Assembly: GCA_038030265.1 (NCBI GenBank)
Contig: CM075938.1
Location: 15,353,009-15,417,008 of the forward strand
Length of the DNA stretch: 64,000 nucleotides
Source of the DNA: Corythucha ciliata
Lineage: Eukaryota; Arthropoda; Insecta; Hemiptera; Tingidae
Reading direction: 5' to 3'
Position numbers and translations under genes: made by a program. This document shows, piece by piece, positions 45,440 through 56,799 of the stretch. Each line of letters begins with the position of its first letter. The first letter of the stretch is position 1. The notes under the pieces were generated by a model. It was given only the letters and a program-made list of their open reading frames with translations. It did not search any database and was not told where the DNA came from.

Positions 45440-46270
45440 ACTCACCAAAAACAATTGCAAAACTTGCAATTTCACGGATATTTAGTTCCATAACTTGTGA
45501 ATTCGCTGATATTCAGCTTCGAATGATGTAATTTCGCCGGAGCTCTCCGGGCCACCTGGACCGGGCTCTCCACGGTCACTAAAAAAAGATCCCGAGCTTG
45601 CAATTTTATCGAAATTTGGACCCAAAACTTGCATTTTCCCAAAAATTGAGACCCGATACCTGCAATGCCGCATACTTTCTGCCGGGAATCTTCAAATTTC
45701 ACTCCAATTTTCTCTAAATTAGCTAGAGCTAAAATAAGCTCTGAATACTGCGAATATACTGCATCCGGCTGTTGATGCAGTCGGGGCCAAAATTGCGTGG
45801 GTAGATTGCCGACGGCATTCGTGCTACAGAAAAATTAGACAAATATTCGCTAACTAACCAAAATATAGTTCAGAATCTTCCAATCTATCGAAAAAAACGG
45901 AAACTGTCAATTTTTATATTAACCTATACATATAGACCCGAACCTTGCAATTTGGTGAATGCAAATATTAGAAACTTGCCATCGCATGTAAGCAAAAGCG
46001 TGAAACTTGAAATTTTACAAATATTCAGCCAATAAATTTTCAATTTTACGGTTATTTAGCTGAAAAATGTTCCAATTTTGTGGTTATTCGTCAAAACTTT
46101 GGGTGCTACCGTGGCTGGCTGGGTAGCAGACTGGGCGGCCGGGTTCCGCGGTCACTGAAAAAAAAAAAGTCTTGAAACTTGCAAATTTGGGAATAAGAAG
46201 ACCATTGTGAACTCGCAGTCGTTGGAAAGTTTAGGCACGAAACATGCAATTTGGCTGATCTTTATAGCTC
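45440..46270. repeat. Class D-like array, variant
   Basis: Units with CTTGCAATTTCACGG, CCGAAACTTGCAATTTTATC and similar words at ~30-base spacing. Confidence 0.55.
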
Positions 46271-46430
46271 CGAATAGTCAGGGTGACGAGACGTCCAACT
46301 CTCCCTGGATACGGTGGTGTCTACCCCTCCCCTGATGAGTGGAAGCGAAATCCCCTCCTTATGAGCCGTAATCCCCCCTCTCAGTGAATATAAATTTCAG
46401 AGCCTAATTTAGACTAATTGGGTCAAATCA

Positions 46431-47890
46431 ACACCACGTAGCGTCAAATTATGGCTTATTCTTAGCTTTAGCCGCAAATCAGTCCTTTTTTTTTTTACAC
46501 CTTATTCGCAGAGATTAGCACTTTTTCTTAAAATTTAAGCCGTGAATGGGATATTTTTCTCCATTTCAGTAGAGAATTAGCGTTTTCTTCATTTTAGCTG
46601 TGAATTAACGCTTTTCCATTATTTTAGCCTTAAATTTGCATTCACCAGAACGCCGCGAACTAGCATTCTCTTGATTTTAACCGCTAATTAGCGTTTTCCT
46701 CCATTATGACCTTGAATTTGCGTATTTTTCTCAATTTTACCTGGATATTTGAGCTATTTCTCAATTTCAGCCGCAAATTAGCATTTTCATGTCGAACGCT
46801 CATATAGTCATGACTCATGAATTAGCGTTTTTCTAAATTTTAGCCACGAGCTAGCGATTTTTCTTAATTTACCCGCGAATATGTGCGATGTTTCTTGATA
46901 TGTGCCGCGAATTAGCGGTTTTTTCCACTCTTAGCCATTAGTTAGCGCCTTTTATAAATTTTGGCCAAGAAGATTCCTTCATCAAATAGTCGCGAATAGG
47001 CGTTTACTTAATTTTACCTGTGAATTAGCGCTTTTCCCAATTTTAACCATGATCTAGCGCTTTTTCTACATTTTATTCGCGAATTTTAGCACAGTTTCTC
47101 AATATCATCCGCAAATTGGAGTGATTTTTCTACATTTTACACCGCGAATCATCCTTTTGTCTCAATTTGAGCCTTGAATTCTGTTATTAGCGATTTTACC
47201 CAATTTCAGCCGTTAATTAGTGTTTTCCCAATTATTCCGCGAATCAGCTCTTTTTACAAATGTTTCCTATGAAGTAAGTTGGAGTGCTATCGCGGAGTGT
47301 AGAGCCATTTTATAGCTAAAATAAAGTAAAAAGCCAAAATGTGCCGTTCTTAAACCAAAGCCCGCGTCTAGAATCGAGGTAAATAGCTAATTCGCTAATA
47401 TTAGTGAGAAAACCACTAATTAGCGTTAAAAAATAGCTGAAAAAGCGCTTGATCGCGTCTAAAATTGATAAATTTTAGCCACTAATTACAGGTTTTACTC
47501 GCAATTTCAGCCCCTAATTGATGAATTTTCAGAAAAAACGTGAAGCTGCTGGTACAAGAACAGAACACTATGGCGTTTTATTCTAAAATTTAGCTATAAA
47601 ATGGCTCTACAGTCCGCGATTTTTCACCATTTCGGTCTGGAAGTTGCATCGTGAAACAGCGAATGAGCGTTTTTTTTTTTTTTCTCGCAGTTTTAGCCTC
47701 GAATATTTGCGCTCTTTCCAGCCTTCATGGCGCGTAATTGTCCTAGGAACAGTATTTCAGTGCGCCTTCGCAATTTCAACCGCATAAGTGCCTACACGAA
47801 CTGTAAGGATCAGCGTATTTTGTCTATTTTAGCCACAAAGTAGAATCTATAAGGCGCGAATTAGTACATTTCCAAATTTCAGCTTCCAGA
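46431..47890 (-). repeat. Class B array, reverse orientation, with shared landmarks
   Basis: Class B units in reverse (TTTTAGCCGCGAATTAGCG). The array starts with the non-repetitive leader ACACCACGTAGCGTCAA and contains the landmark TTTAGCTATAAAATGGCT...CCGCGATTTTTCAC...TTTCGGTCTGGAAGTTGCA at about 47592-47650. The array at 63237 shares both landmarks. An internal inverted repeat lies at 47291-47618. Confidence 0.75.
47291..47618. repeat. Inverted repeat of ~62 bp arms inside the class B array
   Basis: 47291-47352 (CGCGGAGTGTAGAGCCATTT...) and 47555-47618 are reverse complements at roughly 85 percent. The class B units between them are in forward orientation, while those outside are reversed. 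This indicates a local inversion or a foldback element. Confidence 0.65.
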
Positions 47891-48180
47891 ATAGCGCTTG
47901 CGTGGGCTTAATGGAATATTCAGCGAAAAATGTGGTGAGCATCTTTCAACGCCTGTATCCACCAAGTCGGATGGACTGAAAATCGTCGAAAGGAGCCAAA
48001 TTCCCGTCCAACCGGATACCAAGACTCCTTTCCACGTATCATCCTTGTACATAAAACCTAAAAATCGTAATTTTTCCATTTTCAAGCTATTCGAGGGCTG
48101 TGGTCCGCCGAATACTCGCCACTACCTCGGTACGCTAGTGCTGGGGCACGGAGCAAACCCCGAAAAGTTTAGTAATTTAT
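47891..48180. other. Short unique stretch
   Basis: A 96-codon plus-strand frame overlaps a 68-codon minus-strand frame; neither has a recognisable domain or splice context. Confidence 0.35.
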
Positions 48181-48840
48181 GGAGGTAATCACGCGAAATT
48201 CATGATTCCTAAAAGATACAGATCCGCGAAATTTGGGGTTAGAAAGAGCTAAGCCTAGCACAACTTTGCACTTGCAATGCAACCCTAAAACCTCAATTTA
48301 GTGGCCATTTTTTTGTCACCTCTCCCTTTCCAACTGTAACTTTGCTGGAAATTTCTTCAGTAACTTAAAATTTCGAGGCTGTTTATCGATCCGAACTCGC
48401 AATTTCACTGCCGGTGAATATTCAAAACCGGAAGTTTGCGGATATTGCTCCCGGGGAAAATACAATTTCGCGTCCCTGACGCCCCTGCCTTCTTTTTAGA
48501 GCGTCCAGGCTCATTTTCCAGGTGTCCCGGGAAGGGTAAAAAAGTCCTTACTTTCGTCCTACACCTACTGTTCAGTACCAACTTGAAACATCAGACGCCC
48601 AACGCCAATTTCACTGATTTTCCTTCTTTCGAAGCTAAATTGTGTGCGGATTTGTCACGTTCAAAGCCGGATTTCAATAGGTGGACATACTCGAGGAGAC
48701 ATCTGCGACAGATTTTGTGTTTCTGAGAGATATCGGACGGAAAGATCTGCTCGTTAGTGGGCAAGAAACGACGACAGATCAACCGTGATCGGCCAAATGA
48801 TATCGTTTGGGAGTTCAAATCCGTTAGATGTGATCTCTGG
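48181..48840. repeat. Class D-like degenerate array
   Basis: GCGAAATTTGGGG, CGCAATTTCACTG and GCCAATTTCACTG words at ~30-base spacing, well decayed. Confidence 0.5.
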
Positions 48841-49079
48841 TCCCCAACTATAACTAACCGATTTATGATGAGAGATATCTGACGGCGTCGCCCCCTAAAG
48901 CAACGATTTTAACCACCAAAACTTCACTGAACATGCATTTTCTAATAGTCCGGGAGCCCACCGTATGAAAAAAAACGTTACATGGTCGTGGCAAATGCGC
49001 CTGTATCGTCGCCAGAAATTTTTAGCGTGACGAGGCCGAGCAGGGCGTCTTGCCGTTGCGCAAAAAACATCTTTTTTCG

Positions 49080-50350
49080 GAGCATTTGGTGTGGATTTCG
49101 GTCTGGCGTTTGTAAAGTCTTATCAAACGCCTAAAGAGGTTTCCTTAGTAACCAATGCCAGACAGTTTCAGTGTCACTTAGAGGGACGAAAGCGTTCAAA
49201 GTTTGCAAATTTGTGCCCGAACTTTTTCGTGGGTTTTACTCCTTCAAAAACAAAATTCTGTTGGTCCCGTTGGTTGGGGGCTCTTCTAAAAACGAACTTT
49301 GTGGACCTACTACGTATGTTTCACGCTCCCAATTTCATGAAATTTGGTGGCTTCAAAACTTTGCCAAATTGCAAAATTTTGCCGAGAATTTTCTTCCCCC
49401 CCCCATAACCTAATGTCGCAGTTTTTTGGTTCGTCCAAATGCAAATTAACGGATTTTTGCTGTTTCATCCCTCTTCCATAATTTAGCGCATATTAATTTC
49501 TTCAAAAACCGAATTTCGTGAGCTTATATATTTTTGCAAGTAGTTTAGCGGATTTCACTAAAAGAAATGTGGCTTTTTTTCAATGGCAAATTCACGTATT
49601 TAATCAATTAGCCATCGTATCGACACATTTCGCCAATTTGCTTCTTACAAATCACGGTTTGGCAGATTTCTGCTCTTCCGAAACTGAAATTTGTGGATTC
49701 AGCTCGGCGAAATTGCAATTTTAGGGAGTTCAGCTCTTTTAAATCTGAATTTTGTTGGCATTCAATCTTTCAACACCAAATTTCGTGCATTTAGCCCCTT
49801 CGGACCCAAATTTCGGGGATTAAACGCCCATTCTGCCAAATTCAACGAAAACGGTCACAGTCGTTTGCTTACGATAGGTCTGTTTGAAATATCAAACATT
49901 AGTCATGCATAAGTGTGCGCGGCCAACTTCACACGATCCGACACATGAGCGAAATCGTTTGTTTAGTGGCATATTCTTTCGAAACGTCGTTTGTTTGCGT
50001 CTGTTTAGCCAAAATATCCGTTTGTTTAGCCTCCCAGCTTGCTCTGTTCGTCACGAACACGTGTATGTACGCATAAATTCAAGCATTCAAGCTTCCAATA
50101 GCAAATTCAGGTATTTAATCAATCGGCCATCGTATCTACAAATTTCACCATTTTACTTCTTACAAACCCCGGTTTGGCAGATTTCCGCTCTTCCGAAACT
50201 GAAATTTGCGGATTCAGCTTGGTCAAATTCCACTTTTAGCTCTTCTTTCAAATCTGAATTTAGTTGGCATTCAATCTTTCAACACCTAATTTTGTGCATT
50301 TAGCCCCTTCGGATCCCAATTTTGGGGATTAAACGCTCCTGTATATGCCT
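49080..50350. repeat. Class D array
   Basis: Units with CCAAATTTCGTGC, AACCGAATTTCGTGAG and CTCTTCCGAAACTGAAATTT. The right part is included in the large tandem duplication at 49584-50760. Confidence 0.65.
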
Positions 50351-50760
50351 GGCACATTCTGCCAAACTCAACGAAAACGGTCACATTCGTTTGTTTAAGC
50401 TTGTTTTGCTGAAACATTCGTTTGTTTATCCTTTAAATATAAGTTATTTTTTAAAAACAGTATGTGTGCGGCTAAGTTCACACAACCCGACACATGAGGC
50501 GGATCGTTTGTCTAGCGGCATATTCCGTCGAAACGTCGCGTCGTTTGTTCACGTTTGTTTAGCCGAAATCTTCGTTGGCTTAGCCTCCCAAATTACTACA
50601 TTAGTCATGTATAAGTGTGCGCGGCCAACTTCACGCAACATGACACATGAGTGAAACGACGTTTGTTTGCGTTTGTTTAGCCAAAATATCCGTTTGTTCA
50701 GCCTCCCAGCTTGCTCTGTTCGCGACGAACACGTGTATGTACGCCATAGTGTATGTACGA
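49584..50760. repeat. Tandem duplication, unit about 520-660 bp
   Basis: Sequence from GGCAAATTCACGTATTTAAT (49584) to about 50100 recurs from 50101 to about 50760. Shared landmarks include GGTTTGGCAGATTTC, GTGTGCGCGGCCAACTTCAC, AAATATCCGTTTGTTTAGCC and ACGAACACGTGTATGTACG. The second copy holds an extra internal repeat of the CGTTTGTTTAGCC-rich part. Confidence 0.75.
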
Positions 50761-51744
50761 GCAAAATTTCGTTTACACGCCCATTATGAATGAAAAGGTC
50801 CCCGGAATTTTTTCTTTCGCTAGAGTAAATACCAGAAACGCGCTATTTCGCTGATATTTGGACTCGAAACTTGCAATATTGTGAGTTTTTATCTCAGAAT
50901 TGTTTGTTTATTGAATGACTTATCAGCTACAAGTCATTCAATGACACGTATAACCACGTTCACTTGGTTGGACAGTTGCACGATGCGGTAAAAAGGGCGG
51001 ATTGTGGGAATTTCCGAATTAGGCGATCCCAAGCGGTGAAAGTGATTGTATTCTACGTACAAAATTATTTTATCTTTTCTATATCGGACAGCCATCTCGG
51101 GATTACCGCTTTGGGAAAAACCAAAAACTAATTATTTCTGCTTTCACTGTATGACTGCAGGTTGAAGGGCTAAATCTGAAAATGTCAACTTTTTAACGAA
51201 AGTTCACGACAAGCTCACCAATCGTGGAAGCACTTATATGTCATTTTTGTAATTAGCATTCTCTTTGTTCTTTCAATTTTGAATCTGATTTTCCAGGCGT
51301 GAATACTTCAACAAGTGGTGAGGTGAAGGGAACGACTTACTCACTCTATTAATTTCAAATTTCCTCATTTTCGCGTGAAAATGTTTTAATTGCTTTGAGA
51401 CTCACTTATTGTTGTTGTTATACCAACTCACAGTACCCCCCTCCCCACAGTCACAATACCCTACACCCTGCTAAGTACCATCATACACGACAACACTTCT
51501 CTCACTGGCCATCACTGTTTGTGATGGCGTTTTTCCTAACACAAAAAAAAAGTTAATTTAGCCGACGGGAGATGGAAATATACGACCGTAATATTCGTTA
51601 GAAAGCAACCCATACCTTGGGCTTTTTTTTTATCGAGCCAAAATTAAATTCAGCTTTCAACTCGAAAAGTAAAAATTATATTCTTGTGGAAAGGGGGCGA
51701 AGAATATCACGGATATTTTCTCTCCGTGGTTTTCATATTGTTCG

Positions 51745-51753
51745 TATATAAAA
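51745..51753 (+). promoter_or_regulatory. TATA-like box
   Basis: TATATAAAA followed about 25-30 bases later by CCTGAACAGTGATGACAG. This is a typical TATA-to-start spacing, and a short open frame begins about 100 bases downstream. Prediction only. Confidence 0.35.
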
Positions 51754-51849
51754 ACGCTGCGCCCTGAACAGTGATGACAGTGGTTTGGGTGCAGAGAGGA
51801 AAAGGTTTCGCTAGATTAAATCCAATCGTCAAAACTTAGTGTTCAGGAA

Positions 51850-52065
51850 ATGGACAAAAAAAGGACGAATGGGGCTCCAATTTTACGCCTTATGTCATCT
51901 GTTGTTCCACTGGACACCGTAAATCCTATAGAAAAGTGCTTAGTCCCAAAATATAACGATAATAATTATGAAGCGCGTTCGACCATTCGACGTCACTTGT
52001 TTTTAAAAACTGTCCACAGGAAGTCAAACATCATACCGAGAGTTAACGTTGTAGCAAATTCGTAA
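51850..52065 (+). CDS. Hypothetical 71-residue frame downstream of TATA-like box
   Basis: ATG in GAAATGGAC context, 105 bases after the TATA-like site. The product is basic (MDKKRTNGAPILRLMSSV at the start) with no signal peptide, membrane segment or domain I recognise. It may be a small protein, a first exon, or chance; AT-rich DNA often carries frames of this length. Confidence 0.25.
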   Translation: MDKKRTNGAPILRLMSSVVPLDTVNPIEKCLVPKYNDNNYEARSTIRRHLFLKTVHRKSNIIPRVNVVANS

Positions 52066-53033
52066 TTTATGCATTTTCAATTGTCTCACTCAAAACACAC
52101 TTAAGTAGGATAAAAAACATGGAAAGTTAACTTGAAAGCGGTTTAAAGCGTCCACCCTATTCAAGTCAAACAAGGTTAAAATCGTTAGAGGAACAAGTAG
52201 AAGTTGTTCCGAGAGAATTAATTAAACGACCAAAACATTTTTTTTTTTTTTTTTGGCGTGCACCGTTTTATATCGTGAAAATAATAGCACAGTTTTAGCC
52301 ATTATTTTTCGTGACGTGTAAAGGGTAATGTTCTAGTGTATGCTTGAATCTAAAAAATTACGATTGTATTAATTCCTAAAAATTAAGTGTGATTGAAAAA
52401 TATGGGAAAATTATTAAATTATAAGGCTTATAATATGAGAATTCAGACAATAAAATTAAAGATAAAAAATAAATAGATCAATCGAAAAAAAATGTACCTT
52501 GAGAACAACGATTACGGACCACATAGCGGACGGATTCTACAGACTAAACTCACTATACCAACTCTTGACGATCAGACCACTCCCCACTTTCACCCCTTTC
52601 CATATCTTTCTTTTTCGAAAAAAAAAGGACTTCTTAGTTCTGGCTCCTCTCTTTCTTCAACTCCTTTTTCGCGTAAGTACGGGCATTATTCTGGTCTCCC
52701 TACTCTTCCTCGCAGTGATTGTATAGTTTTAGAGCTTTTGAATTGCGACTGTAATTACATTTTTATTCGTTTAGAATCAGCTTCAAAATTATTGAAGGTG
52801 CAGAGGGGAAGCTGTAAAAATAATTAACAACGTGGGCAAATCAAGAGAGAGAGAGATATAGAGAAAAAAAAACGCAACTTTTTCAGTAAAAAAAAAAAAA
52901 AAAAAAAAAATGCGCAAAAATGTCATGAAAGAAGGCTCCAACTTTAATAATTCCTTGTTGGTGGAGCCCATCAACTAGAGAGCCAAATTAGGGAAATTCT
53001 CGTAAAAACATATAAGTAAAAGAAAGAGTATAA

Positions 53034-53159
53034 TGGCCGTATTCAGAGACCTTTCTTAACTTGAGGCCGCCTTGAAGTGCTTCAAAAACAGGCGATGCAT
53101 TTTAATAAACCGAATGATTTTGCACAATTTAAGTTAAGGAAGGTCTCTGAATACGTCCA
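53034..53159. mobile_element. Harbinger-like MITE, 126 bp
   Basis: Terminal inverted repeats of 29 bases (53034-53062 and 53131-53159) match at 27 positions and start TGGCCGTATTCAGAGACC / TGGACGTATTCAGAGACC. The element is flanked by TAA at 53031-53033 and TAA at 53160-53162, the TWA target duplication typical of PIF/Harbinger elements. No coding capacity; it would need a transposase supplied elsewhere. Confidence 0.8.
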
Positions 53160-53162
53160 TAA

Positions 53163-54060
53163 GTCTTGTATAGAAGATACCCCCGTATGGGGGCATCTTA
53201 ACCATGTGTTGGCCCCAGGCAAGATGAGATCAATGACTCGAAAAAACCCGGGCAGCCACCCAGGGACCAGCCTCAGTGAAAAATCCAATCAGGATTGCCA
53301 ACCACACAGAAAAAAAAAATTGTATTTATTGGTGAGATTTCACACAGATGAAAGGGATCGCAGTGTATGTTTGGAATTAGCGTGAATAGGGGTTCCAAAG
53401 GTCTAAGGCTCGACGCAAAATAGATGTCCACCCACAAAAGGCTCCAAACGACAAAGCAGTAGAGTCGGTCATGAAACAACGGGCATTGTTCACGATTAAA
53501 AGCTGACTGAACCGAAACAGAAGTTCACCCTTATTGCTGGGAATGTTCCATGATTCCGATATGTCGACTTCTGAGGGCTAAAATATCAATTTTTCGAACT
53601 TTTATCACATTTTCGTACTGAAAGATTCAATTTTCGCACAGGTCCAATTTGTTCGTTCGGTTCACTGCCTATTCAGGTCTTATTTATCGGAGTGCAATGT
53701 GGGGCATGCGCACTAGACGGCCACCACGAAGTTGCAGAGCTCTTTTATGGAAATTTCTCTCACTTTTTCTCTCTTGGATAGCAGCTAGATTGGAGGAGCC
53801 AGTCCCGTATAATGAAAATGGTGTCAAAGTACCAAAAGCTCTAAAACGAAAAAAACAAAAAAAAAAAAAAAAATCAATGAGTGTAGCTAGTAAAAGTTCT
53901 TTCTGAATTGGTCAACTGCGCATAACTGCACGAAATTTAGGTTCATTGATCTTTTTCCAGAGAGGAAGCCCTACAAAATTGATCGTTGATTAGCTAACAT
54001 TGCACAATTTTCAAAAATTAAACCCCCACCCCCACCCCACGGAACCCCACGGACCCGACG
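53163..54060. other. Unique stretch before the Penelope-like element
   Basis: No supported gene. A 102-codon frame at 53077-53385 begins inside the MITE and has no domain. A class D-like pair (AAATTTAGGTT, AAAATTGATCGTT) is near 53930. A C/A-rich patch at 54021-54060 precedes the Penelope remnant. Confidence 0.4.
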
Positions 54061-54255
54061 GAACGGATAAAATCCTTGTTAAAGAGTATATTGAAAGACA
54101 GTCCGTTGGTTCCTAAGAAAATGCTTTTTAGACTGCTGCCTATGAATTGTCGGGCACCCTGTCTTTACTCTGTTTTAAAATTGCATAAAGCCGGTTACCC
54201 AATTAGATCAATTGTCTCGTATATTAAGAGTCCTCTTTACGAAATATCTGCGTAC
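54061..54255 (+). pseudogene. Penelope-like element RT, N-terminal part
   Basis: The plus frame at about 54076-54255 contains CRAPCLYSVLKLHKAGYP then IRSIVSYIKSPLYEISAYF. These match the conserved 'PRxYGLPKIHKxxxPLRPIVS...SPxY' block of Penelope-type reverse transcriptases. The 5' part of the element is missing. The RT breaks off after SAYF and resumes at 60492, separated by the 6.2-kb insert. Confidence 0.8.
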
Positions 54256-55371
54256 TTCACGGAGAAAAATATCGACGGTTTATTAGGCGATTTTTAGCAG
54301 TCCTGTTACTGCGTGGAGTTGCAAGATAGTCCAGATCTTACTAATTTAGCGGAACGGTTTTACTCGGCTAAAAATGCGGAGACCTGTTTTAGGAGGGCGA
54401 AATACTTCTAAAACTGGTACTGCAAAAACAAAGTTCGGGACTGCACGGAGTTGCAAGATAGCCAATACTGCTAAAAAGTGGTCCTGCTAAGCCTCTTTAC
54501 GCTTCTTTAACAGGTATGCAAGAAAAGCCGTATAATGGTGAGTTGCACTGCCAAAACAGGTAAAGAGCCCTGTTAAAACAGAAGATACTACTATTCGAAA
54601 ACAGCTCTTCTGTTCTACTGCGAAAGCCGAACTACCTCTGCGAAAACAGTTGTATTCATCTTGTAAAAGAAGTCCTTGAATTAGTCCATTTTCAGCTATA
54701 AGTGCAGTGTGTGTTCTCTGAAAAGTGCACTGCGGACTCTTTGAATTTAGCGCGATTTATTTATTGATTTTAGCCACCCAAGTACTATCATTTTCGCAGT
54801 GCTTCCTGTGTCGTAAAGCAGTCCACTGTGCACTAAAATAGTAGCCCAGAAACTGCATTCTTAACATTTATCTATGCGACGAAAACAGCATTGACAGGTC
54901 ATCTATTAGAGCAAATTACACTTTGTTAGAACACGCGCACTCTGCAAAAGTATAAATATCGCTCATTTGCTGCAATAGCTCAATAACGCGATTGCGTGTA
55001 AATCAAAATTACCATTAACAGATTTTTGATTAGGTACTCCACGCTTTTGCAGCAATTGAGCGATTTGTAAATTTTAGGGCCTCAAATCTGAAAAATAAAA
55101 TGCATAGTGATTATAATATTTATTATTATTTTCATTTAATTTATACCCGTCAAATTTGCCAGAACAACTGTCCATATTTAAATTATAACGATCCCTTTTT
55201 CACCCAATTACTTTCACATTGCCGTATACAATAGGAAAGAACTAAAAGGCCAAGTATGGTGTTCTTTTAGAGTGGACTAACAACTAGATGAAGAAGAATT
55301 TTGTACACTCACAGAGATATGAAATAAAATAAATATAACAAAATTAATCAGTGATAGGCAACATAATATAG

Positions 55372-55584
55372 TACAGGATATTTATTTACAACCACATCTG
55401 TAACACAGGCATAGAAAATTTGTTGAAGTACACAGGTAAATATAACACACAAAGGAAACAAGCCATTGCTCGACAAATTTCCAATGGAAGGCTTGGAATT
55501 TCAGCTGACTTACAAGAATGTGAATTAGAAAAACAGAAAAAACGTCCGGTTGTAGCTCGTAGCTTCGTCGAAAGAAGAGAATAA
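55372..55584 (+). other. Unassigned open frame in the insert
   Basis: A plus-strand frame without ATG ends at 55582-55584 and reads KQAIARQISNGRLGISADLQ with a basic tail (KQKKRPVVARSF). A CACAG acceptor-like site precedes it. No family recognised; it may be an exon or chance. Confidence 0.2.
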
Positions 55585-56127
55585 ATAAAAAAGAGTAAAA
55601 TTAAGGATCGGTTTTATCACCTGCGGTGTTAAGCTTAATGAATGGAAAATTCTAAATGAAAAAGTTAAAAAAGTTTGTTAAATATTACTGGTTCAAATTT
55701 GACAAAATTAAACTCGATACGAAAAAAACTCCAAAGAAGGTGAAATAGACCAAGCTAAGAAATTAAACCAGAAGAATAACACCAATCTAAAATGACAAAA
55801 TAAGGTGAAATTCTGAATAAAAAGAAAAAATAGAAATAAACGCTACGAAGAGGGAGTGAGGGGGGGGGGTTAAATCGAAATGTTTTCATGTTCCACTTTT
55901 TTTTTCTTTTTTTTTTGCCATTTTGTGCCTCTCTATCGACCTTGAATTTGACTGAATAAGACGCCAGGGGCCTTATTCTCCAAAGGGACAGCGATATTGT
56001 TTCCGTGGCGAGATATTATTCGTGAATTAAAGAAAAATGAGTGGAGGCATATACGATTTTTGAAAAGCAATCGGAAAAAGTTACAAAATACGGCACCGGG
56101 CTAAAAAACTGAACATTAATGGGAGAA

Positions 56128-56401
56128 TTAAAAAGAAAATTCTAAATAAAAAGGATAGAAAATGCTCAGGTCGGCGTATCCCAAGTGCAGAGGTCGTGAA
56201 TTGCTAGTTACAATTAAGTGTTCCACAACAAGGCGGGCAATAAGGCATCGGTCACTTTCGTCTAGATGACGTTTATTGATGAGGAACTTTCCCCTCGAGT
56301 TTTTCTCTAGGATCTCATGTACGGGGTGGCACGACGCCGACGGTTGACTAGCCGATGGAACTGCACTGGGCGACGAATTCGATGTTGATGGTTCAAGAGA
56401 C
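56128..56401 (-). CDS. Gene 2, third exon: conserved helical domain
   Basis: Acceptor CTCAATACAG precedes 56401. The exon completes the split codon left by the previous exon (AG + G) and reads SLEPSTSNSSPSAV, a Ser/Pro-rich linker, then HEILEKNSRGKFLINKRHLD and ESDRCLIARLVVEHLIV. This resembles the 'IL...SKGR..I....L...DR..L..IIV..LL' helical module that follows the SAM-like part in large arthropod families of SAM-domain (SAMD3-like) proteins; that match is from memory of the pattern. The frame continues to a stop at 56128. The last ~20 residues (IFYPFYLEFSF) look like intron or drift, so the copy may be truncated. Confidence 0.6.
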
Positions 56402-56469
56402 CTGTATTGAGGTAATCACTCAAATTAAATAACAGGCGAGTACACAAAAGACGATATTAATTTTAATAC

Positions 56470-56573
56470 CTTTCGGGAGAAGAAATTGGGTTTAGGGTGA
56501 CTGGAGAACTGTCTGAATTTCCAAAAGATTTCGCCAAAGTTTCCTGCTCGTTTACCGAATCCCTGGGCCCTTT
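56470..56573 (-). CDS. Gene 2, second exon (linker)
   Basis: Acceptor CGCTTTGTAG before 56573 and donor CGAAAG|GTATTA after 56470. The 104 bases are open in phase 0 and read KGPRDSVNEQETLAKSFGNS, then a Ser/Pro-rich stretch, ending with a two-base overhang that exon 3 completes. The introns on either side are 72 and 68 bases, normal short insect introns. The region is a flexible linker between the SAM-like part and the helical domain. Confidence 0.65.
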
Positions 56574-56645
56574 CTACAAAGCGAAAACGAATGTTTAGTA
56601 AAACATTGCAATGATTTCTGCGACACAGAAAAATCTTGCACTCAC

Positions 56646-56779
56646 CTCCTGCTCAGACCACTTTTTCCAATGGTAGGCGTATCCAGCCCTAAATATCAAA
56701 TTCTCGGGGCCTGGTAGTATCTCCGACAAATAATCAGGAGTAAGGTATTTTATTTTCGAAATACTCGTAAAGTTGTAGG
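56646..56779 (-). CDS. Gene 2, first recognised exon: SAM-like C-terminal half
   Basis: Acceptor TTTCTTTAG before 56779 and consensus donor CAGGAG|GTGAGT after 56646. The 134 bases are open only in the frame starting in codon phase 1. They read YNFTSISKIKYLTPDYLSEI, then LPGPENLIFRAGYAYHWKKW. The pattern 'LT...L.E..P..G....F......W' is that of the last helices of a SAM domain. The N-terminal half of the SAM fold and the start codon should lie upstream and were not found. A minus-strand donor CTCAAAG|GTGAGT at 59492 may end a 5' UTR exon of this gene. Confidence 0.65.
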
Positions 56780-56799
56780 CTAAAGAAATGAGGAGAAGC

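Larger units (their letters stand above)
50780..53030. other. Unique sequence with a TATA-like promoter candidate
   Basis: No repeats of classes A-D after about 50900. It contains the TATA-like site and short frame at 51745-52065 and poly-T/poly-A runs at about 52238 and 52889. Frames at 52492-52827 overlap low-complexity sequence and are unsupported. Confidence 0.4.
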
